Assembly (NCBI GenBank): GCA_029260735.1
Contig: JAJDCR010000077.1
Coordinates: 1-64,000 of the forward strand
Direction: 5' to 3'
Source of the DNA: Planctomycetota bacterium
Lineage (GTDB): Bacteria; Planctomycetota; Uabimicrobiia; Uabimicrobiales; Uabimicrobiaceae
Length of the DNA stretch: 64,000 nucleotides
Shown here: positions 59,105-64,000 of the stretch, in pieces
Position numbering within the stretch: the stretch's first letter is position 1
Layout: each line of letters starts with the position of its first letter
Program-made: the position numbers and the translations under genes
Notes under the pieces: generated by a model
Seen by the model: the letters and a program-made list of their open reading frames with translations, nothing else
Databases searched by the model: none
What the model was told of the DNA's origin: nothing

Positions 59105-60895
59105 ATGGAATCAAACTGGAGAGAACATGCTGAAGAAGCCCGTAATAATATCGATATTAATATCTTTAAAGGATACGATGTTCGAGGGGATGCTCAGATT
59201 ACAGAAAAAAGCCCCCATATTCAACTGCGCCCCGAAGATGCTTTTTTAATCGGACAAGCGATTGGATCAGAATATATTAAAAAAGGGCAAACTCCTCGTG
59301 TTTTGATTACCGCAGATCACCGTCCCTCTTCCGAGACTTTGCGAGATGCTCTCAGCGATGGTTTTGCCTCAGCAGGGGGAATGGTACAAAAGAGCCTAGA
59401 ACCAACTCCTACTGGAGCAACAAGTTGGGCAATTTTGCAAAAAAGAGACTCTTTTGATGTTTCGGTTCAAATTACAGGATCTCATAACCCGTATTACAAC
59501 AATGGTTTTAAAATTACCTGCAAGCAAAACGAAAAAGAAGAAGCAGATAAAGAAGGTATTCCACGTGCCCTTTACGGAGAACGTTTAAAAGAAGTTTACC
59601 ATCGAATAAAAAAAGGGGACGTGGTCAAAGATGGCTCTGGAGAAATAAAGGAGCTAGAAGGCCTTGTTAGCGAATATCAGAAAGCTTTTCTAGATTACTT
59701 TAAAACTCGCTTACCTCGAAAAGAATTTCGAAATTCTTTTCGGGTTATTTTAGATGCTGGTAATGGCCTAGGCTGTTATGCTGTTGACATTTTGCGAGGA
59801 CTAGGAGTAGACGTCGTAGAAATGTTTACCGAGTTAGACGGTGTTTTTCCCAATCACCCTGCAGATCCCTCAGCGGAAGAAGGCATCATTGCCGCCCAAA
59901 GAAAAGTACGAGACTTTAATAGCCGTGTTTCCGAAACGGAAAGACCTTGGATTGGCCTAGTTTTTGATGGAGATGGGGACCGCTGTGGTGTTATTGCAGA
60001 GGATGGACGAGTCCTCTATCCGGAGCGCATTCTGAGCATTTTATATCTTCGTTTTATTATCGAGAATAAAGCTGGACTACGCCTACTACACCGCTTAAAG
60101 GAAAAAGTGGGCTTGGCTTTTGATGTCAGAGGGACGGGAGTAATTTCTGATCTTATTGAGAGTTATCAAAAACAAGGAATGGGAATTACAGGAGAATACA
60201 TTCCTTGTGGCTACCCCAACCACCGATCTTATGTCAATCGTCAAATCCAACACCTAGAAAAAATCATTAAAGACCATAAGCTTTCTCCTGAAGAAGAAGA
60301 GAATCTTAGAAAAATCCAAAGGTCTTATACTTCGGCAGAATCTTCCGGCCATTTTTTTTACGCCACTTGCCAAGACTTTCCAGAAGTTGTCGTTGACGAT
60401 GGAATCTTTTCAGCCTTAAAACTACTCGAAATTATCGACTCTATAGATTCTTATGAAGCCAAGGAAGGAATCATGAGAGAGAAGAAAGAGTACCTGCTGG
60501 AAGATGTTATCAATTCTCTTGAGTGGAAGCCTGTCTCTAACGAAATTAGAGGGGCTTCTCCCTACGAAGAAGAGAAAAAAAACCAAGTTATCGAAGCAAT
60601 TACTCAAATAGTAAAACAAGAGCAAAAAAACTCTTCTTCTCGATTTAAATTTCCTATTTCGGAAATCATTGATGTAGATGGGGTTAGAGTAATGTTTAAC
60701 GATGGAAGTTTCTTTTTGGTACGTGCTTCTCAAACCTCTCCCAAATTTACCTATAAGTTTGAGGCTCCCCAACAAAAACGATTGATCGCTGTAATGAGTG
60801 AAATTATTTCTTTTTTGGAAGAGTACGAAAAAGAAGGGTTATCTACTGCTGAGTTGAAAACAGAATGGAGATTACAAAAGGGAATTACAAGGTAG
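59105..60895 (+). CDS. phosphomannomutase/phosphoglucomutase family
   Basis: A 596-residue alpha-D-phosphohexomutase. IFKGYDVRG is near residue 20, the phosphoserine loop TGSHNP near 125 (commonly TASHNP), the metal loop DGDGDR near 287, the sugar-binding GEYIPCGYPNH near 362 and SSGH near 413. The C-terminal phosphate-binding region has VRASQTSPKF. It interconverts hexose-1- and hexose-6-phosphates for surface polysaccharide or glycolysis. It is longer than the usual 450-470 residues, mainly through insertions in the middle and before the C-terminal domain. It lies 116 bp after metH behind a terminator-like hairpin. Confidence 0.92.
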   Translation: MESNWREHAEEARNNIDINIFKGYDVRGDAQITEKSPHIQLRPEDAFLIGQAIGSEYIKKGQTPRVLITADHRPSSETLRDALSDGFASAGGMVQKSLEPTPTGATSWAILQKRDSFDVSVQITGSHNPYYNNGFKITCKQNEKEEADKEGIPRALYGERLKEVYHRIKKGDVVKDGSGEIKELEGLVSEYQKAFLDYFKTRLPRKEFRNSFRVILDAGNGLGCYAVDILRGLGVDVVEMFTELDGVFPNHPADPSAEEGIIAAQRKVRDFNSRVSETERPWIGLVFDGDGDRCGVIAEDGRVLYPERILSILYLRFIIENKAGLRLLHRLKEKVGLAFDVRGTGVISDLIESYQKQGMGITGEYIPCGYPNHRSYVNRQIQHLEKIIKDHKLSPEEEENLRKIQRSYTSAESSGHFFYATCQDFPEVVVDDGIFSALKLLEIIDSIDSYEAKEGIMREKKEYLLEDVINSLEWKPVSNEIRGASPYEEEKKNQVIEAITQIVKQEQKNSSSRFKFPISEIIDVDGVRVMFNDGSFFLVRASQTSPKFTYKFEAPQQKRLIAVMSEIISFLEEYEKEGLSTAELKTEWRLQKGITR

Positions 60896-60902
60896 GAAAA
60901 CA

Positions 60903-60927
60903 AAGCTCGGCCTATTTGGCCGAGCTT
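60903..60927. terminator. bidirectional terminator between convergent genes
   Basis: A perfect 10-bp stem AAGCTCGGCC/GGCCGAGCTT with a TATTT loop lies 7 bp after the phosphohexomutase stop and 7 bp before the stop of the convergent lipoprotein gene. On the minus strand it is followed by a TTTGTTTTCC tract. Confidence 0.8.
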
Positions 60928-60934
60928 GTCAATA

Positions 60935-61441
60935 CTAACGAACGACTCTTGTATTAGGAAGAGTCGCATAAATCATCGTAGAGTTTTGGTGTAAAATATG
61001 CTGGATTTCTTTTGCTTGCTGAGGATTATTATGATCATAGCTAGTTAAAGTATAATGAACATGGCCTTGGCTAGAAAGATCAGAGTAAAGTGAACGAAAT
61101 TTTTCCATATCCTGAGGACTCTCTAAAGGAAGAATATAAACGGCCTTTATCTTTTTTCCTTTTTCTTCAAGTCTTTTTTGTAAACTCAGAGGTAGCTCTG
61201 GAAAATTATTTTTTTCCTTCTTCGCTTCATTCTCCCAGTTTAGATGAAAATTTCCCTCGGGAAAATGGGCCTCCGCCAGCTTTGTCTCACTGGGTTCTTC
61301 TAAAAACATAAGAGCATAAGGGGCATATTTCACCGCAAGGGGAAGAAGTTGCTTCATCATAGTTATAGGAGCACTCAAAAGCGAACAGCCAGAAAAAACT
61401 GTCCCGCAACATAGTAAAAGAATTATGAGATGTGCTTTCAT
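60935..61441 (-). CDS. small lipoprotein of unknown function
   Basis: A 168-residue protein. The N-terminus is a signal sequence with a lipobox ending FSGC (Cys near residue 19). The remainder is mixed alpha/beta with no family I recognise (ILPLESPQDMEKFRSLY region). It is predicted to be anchored in a membrane facing the periplasm. The thioredoxin-fold gene lies upstream on the same strand, 50 bp away, so the two may be co-transcribed. Confidence 0.7.
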   Translation of the reverse strand: MKAHLIILLLCCGTVFSGCSLLSAPITMMKQLLPLAVKYAPYALMFLEEPSETKLAEAHFPEGNFHLNWENEAKKEKNNFPELPLSLQKRLEEKGKKIKAVYILPLESPQDMEKFRSLYSDLSSQGHVHYTLTSYDHNNPQQAKEIQHILHQNSTMIYATLPNTRVVR

Positions 61442-61491
61442 AGATATCCCATTAATGTATTCAAGGAATACATTACTTCCTTTCTTAAAAC

Positions 61492-62622
61492 CTATTTTGA
61501 TTCTGATTCTAATTTTGATTTTGATTCTGAGTTAACTTGCTTAAGAATACTTTCTGCTGTGATTTTAAATGGAGTTGTAGGGTACTTATCTATTAAAGTA
61601 TTACAATATTTTTTTAACTCTTTCAATTTACGAGCATTTTTCCGCTTAAATTTTGGATCAGAAAATTCCAGGACACCATTATTAACTGTGGGTTTCATCG
61701 TATAAAAATTCATTAAAACTTTTTTTAATAATTTAGCTGACTCTAAGTTCTGCTTAAATAATTCGTCTTGGGCGAGACTTTTTTTCTCATCCTCAACGGC
61801 CAAAACTTGTTCATGGCCTTTCCAATCGAGAATAAACTCTTTACAGCGACGCTCATAATTGATGGGATCTAGTTTTTTGAAGGAAGACAACTCTTTTCTT
61901 TGACTGGAAAAATATTCATCTATACGACTTATTAAATATTTAGCATCTTCTCTCTTGTCTTCTCGATTTTCTTTCTCTAAGATTTTCTGTAAGCGAAGAT
62001 GTAAACGCCCCAATCTTTTTAAAGTAAGAAACTGGCGATACTCTGATGAAAGTGTACGAGGTTTTCGGTCTCCTAGTAATATTTTAGGATATTTTTTTAA
62101 AAGACTTGCTGCCGTCCGAAGACATTTGAACGTATCATCACCGTCAAAAACAAGTTTCCCTCCCACGTCAAAGACAAAGGTGTGAGGAATTCTGGTGACT
62201 TTTTTCTTCGTCACAAAACCTCCCAGTAAAGGGTAGGCTATGCGGTACATCTGAGCATCTTTCCAAATAGATGCATAGTCGGCGTTCTCTCCTCCAAGAG
62301 GAGCGTAAGCCCCTAAAACCATAAGATTAGCGCTTTTATTTTTTTTGTAAAAGCGAGAGAGAGTAGAGGTTTCCGCACGACTAGTCGGGTCTTCCGATGA
62401 CCACAAGTGAACAACAACTACTCGGCTCGGTAAATGTTGAAAACTAACGTCCTCTCCATAAATAACAAAGGGGTTGTACTCAGATTCTTGTAAAGTAACC
62501 TCATCATCGGCAAAAGCCAGAGAAAAAAAAGATCCTAGAAAAAAAAGAACGACAAAAAGATAAAGATAAACTTTTTTGTTTTGATTTAGAAAAAGGACAG
62601 AGTGTTTCATAAGATTCTTCAT
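61492..62622 (-). CDS. exported thioredoxin-fold protein lacking the CxxC pair
   Basis: A 376-residue protein (372 if started at the second Met). A long N-terminal hydrophobic segment (about residues 19-38) is a signal peptide or anchor, ending near AFA. Residues about 60-165 read as a TlpA/thioredoxin-like fold: VVVVHLWSSEDPTS where redox members have W-C-x-x-C, and the cis-Pro loop RIPHTFVFD near 145. The redox cysteines are replaced, so a binding and not a redox role is likely. The C-terminal half is charged and helical, ending in a Ser/Glu/Lys repeat (SESKSKLESESK) encoded by a microsatellite-like tract at 61492-61530. Confidence 0.75.
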   Translation of the reverse strand: MKNLMKHSVLFLNQNKKVYLYLFVVLFFLGSFFSLAFADDEVTLQESEYNPFVIYGEDVSFQHLPSRVVVVHLWSSEDPTSRAETSTLSRFYKKNKSANLMVLGAYAPLGGENADYASIWKDAQMYRIAYPLLGGFVTKKKVTRIPHTFVFDVGGKLVFDGDDTFKCLRTAASLLKKYPKILLGDRKPRTLSSEYRQFLTLKRLGRLHLRLQKILEKENREDKREDAKYLISRIDEYFSSQRKELSSFKKLDPINYERRCKEFILDWKGHEQVLAVEDEKKSLAQDELFKQNLESAKLLKKVLMNFYTMKPTVNNGVLEFSDPKFKRKNARKLKELKKYCNTLIDKYPTTPFKITAESILKQVNSESKSKLESESK

Positions 62623-62670
62623 TTTTTAAAAACAATTACTTTATTATTGGAAGAGTATCCCAATTTACTA

Positions 62671-62698
62671 TTTACTAGCACTTAGGGTTTTGTATAAT
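62671..62698 (+). promoter_or_regulatory. candidate sigma70 promoter of alaS
   Basis: TTTACT (62671-62676), a 16-bp spacer and a consensus TATAAT (62693-62698) lie about 80 bp before the alaS ATG. Confidence 0.4.
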
Positions 62699-62778
62699 AA
62701 ATATAAACCTATCTACCCTATATCATAACAAAAATAACCTATTATTAGCAAGTCAAAGTTTTGAAAGTGAAAGACAAG

Positions 62779-64000
62779 ATGAAAACCTCCGCTGAAATTC
62801 GCTCTGAGTTTCTTAAATTTTTTGAAGAAAAAGAGCACCAAATCGTTCCCTCTGCTCCCGTTTTCCCTCCTGATGACCCGACTCTTTTGTTTACAAACGC
62901 AGGGATGAATCAATTTAAAGATGTTTTCTTAGGAACAGGAAAACGTTCCTATCACAGGGCGGCTGATACTCAAAAATGTATTCGAGTGTCAGGAAAACAC
63001 AACGACTTAGATGTAGTAGGTCGAGATACTTATCATCATACATTCTTTGAAATGCTTGGAAATTGGTCTTTTGGAAATTATTTCAAACGAGAAGCTATTT
63101 CTTGGGCTTGGGAGCTACTCACCGAGATTTGGAAAATCCCCAAAGAAAACCTCTACGTTACTTTTTTTGAGGGAAACGTAGAAGATAACTTGCCTATGGA
63201 TGAAGAGACTAAAAAGATTTGGCAAGAAGAAACAGATATAGATCCTTCCCATATTCTTCCTTTTGGAAAAGAAGATAATTTTTGGGAAATGGGAGACACA
63301 GGACCTTGTGGTCCTTGCACAGAGATACATGTTGATTTAGGAGAAGGTGCTTCTAGTGATCCAAGTTTAGATAGTGTTAACGGTGGGGGATCACGTTTCA
63401 TTGAAATATGGAACTTGGTCTTTATTCAGTTCAATCGCCGTTCTGATAACAGCTTAGAGAGCCTACCGCTGCAACATGTAGATACAGGCATGGGGTTTGA
63501 AAGATTAGTTGCTCTATTACAGGGAAAGTTTTCTAACTACGACACTGATTTGTTCACTCCGATCATAGAGAAAATAGAATCTTTAAGTGGCTTTAAGTAT
63601 GAAAGAGGGCATTCTCCGCAAGATGTGGCTTTTCGAGTTATAAGTGACCACATAAGAGCTTTAACTATTGGCTTTTGCGATGGCATTTTGCCAAGTAACA
63701 CCCATCGAGGCTACGTTCTTCGCCGTATTCTTAGACGAGCAGCTCGTTTTGGTCGCCAGAATTTAGATATGCAAGAACCTTTTATGTATAAGTTGGTTCC
63801 TACAATTATACAAATTTTTTCTTCCATTTTTCCCGAGATGCAAAAGCGCCAAGATCATATTACCTTACTTGTCCGCACAGAAGAAGAAACTTTTGGAAAA
63901 ACACTCCAGCGAGGCTTAGAAATGTTTACTCGCCTAGTCGAGGAATTCAAAGAAAAGAATATTTCCGTTATCCCGGGAGAAAAAGCCTACGACCTCTATC
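62779..64000 (+). CDS. alaS: alanyl-tRNA synthetase, 5' part (runs off the window)
   Basis: The first 407 residues, from the ATG at 62779, which is chosen because homologues begin near this MKTSAEIRS start; a GTG lies four codons upstream. The class II core is clear: NAGMNQFKD near 41, the YHHTFFEMLGNWSFG motif near 82-96, GDTGPCGPCTEIH near 174-186, DTGMGFERL near 235 and the tRNA-contacting THRGYVLRRILRRAAR near 310. It charges tRNA-Ala. The HND insert and PCGPC region resemble the AlaRS branch shared with eukaryotes and some bacteria. The editing and C-terminal domains lie outside the window; no stop is reached. Confidence 0.97.
   Translation, partial: MKTSAEIRSEFLKFFEEKEHQIVPSAPVFPPDDPTLLFTNAGMNQFKDVFLGTGKRSYHRAADTQKCIRVSGKHNDLDVVGRDTYHHTFFEMLGNWSFGNYFKREAISWAWELLTEIWKIPKENLYVTFFEGNVEDNLPMDEETKKIWQEETDIDPSHILPFGKEDNFWEMGDTGPCGPCTEIHVDLGEGASSDPSLDSVNGGGSRFIEIWNLVFIQFNRRSDNSLESLPLQHVDTGMGFERLVALLQGKFSNYDTDLFTPIIEKIESLSGFKYERGHSPQDVAFRVISDHIRALTIGFCDGILPSNTHRGYVLRRILRRAARFGRQNLDMQEPFMYKLVPTIIQIFSSIFPEMQKRQDHITLLVRTEEETFGKTLQRGLEMFTRLVEEFKEKNISVIPGEKAYDLY

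Overview
This is a low-GC (about 40 percent by eye) bacterial chromosome segment of roughly 31 protein genes. Several features point to a Planctomycetota/PVC-type organism, as an inference and not a proof: a transmembrane Ser/Thr kinase with an N-terminal zinc ribbon, a PEP-CTERM-type secreted protein, a TMTC-like TPR membrane protein, an AlaRS of the type common in eukaryotes and some bacteria, and many palindromic intergenic repeats. No rRNA, tRNA or CRISPR array was recognised.

Region by region: (a) 1-467 is a gene-free stretch with a 100-bp hairpin. (b) 468-23687 (minus) is one 7739-residue lipopeptide synthetase. Its order is FAAL-ACP, then six C-A-PCP modules with an epimerase after module 3 and no release domain; an SDR gene lies just upstream. 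(c) 24583-33971 holds a Ser/Thr kinase, an HGSNAT/DUF1624 membrane protein, a PEP-CTERM protein, a small P-loop kinase-like protein, a TMTC-like TPR protein and a PD-(D/E)XK (Rpn-like) protein. They are separated by MITE-like and fold-back repeats. (d) 34000-46200 looks like an accessory island. It contains a voltage-sensor-like/CorA fusion, an orphan HTH-like gene, a three-copy 160-170 bp tandem repeat, and a tightly overlapping six-gene operon: MDR dehydrogenase, AsnB-type amidotransferase, methyltransferase, 2OG-Fe(II) oxygenase, A-PCP-reductase NRPS and NadR. (e) 46312-64000 returns to ordinary genes: two alpha/beta hydrolases, an MBL-fold hydrolase, a three-gene ABC ATPase/beta-helix lipoprotein operon, a GT-C-like membrane protein, metH, a phosphohexomutase, a lipoprotein, a thioredoxin-fold protein and the 5' part of alaS.

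The two most interesting systems are independent natural-product loci. The giant NRPS should activate a fatty acid, pass it to an ACP and extend it by six residues with one D-residue, to be released by an unseen enzyme. The island operon should activate one amino acid (its pocket looks suited to a basic side chain), reduce it off the carrier as an aldehyde or alcohol, and tailor it by amidation, methylation, hydroxylation and oxidation or reduction. I do not recognise this gene combination as any described pathway.
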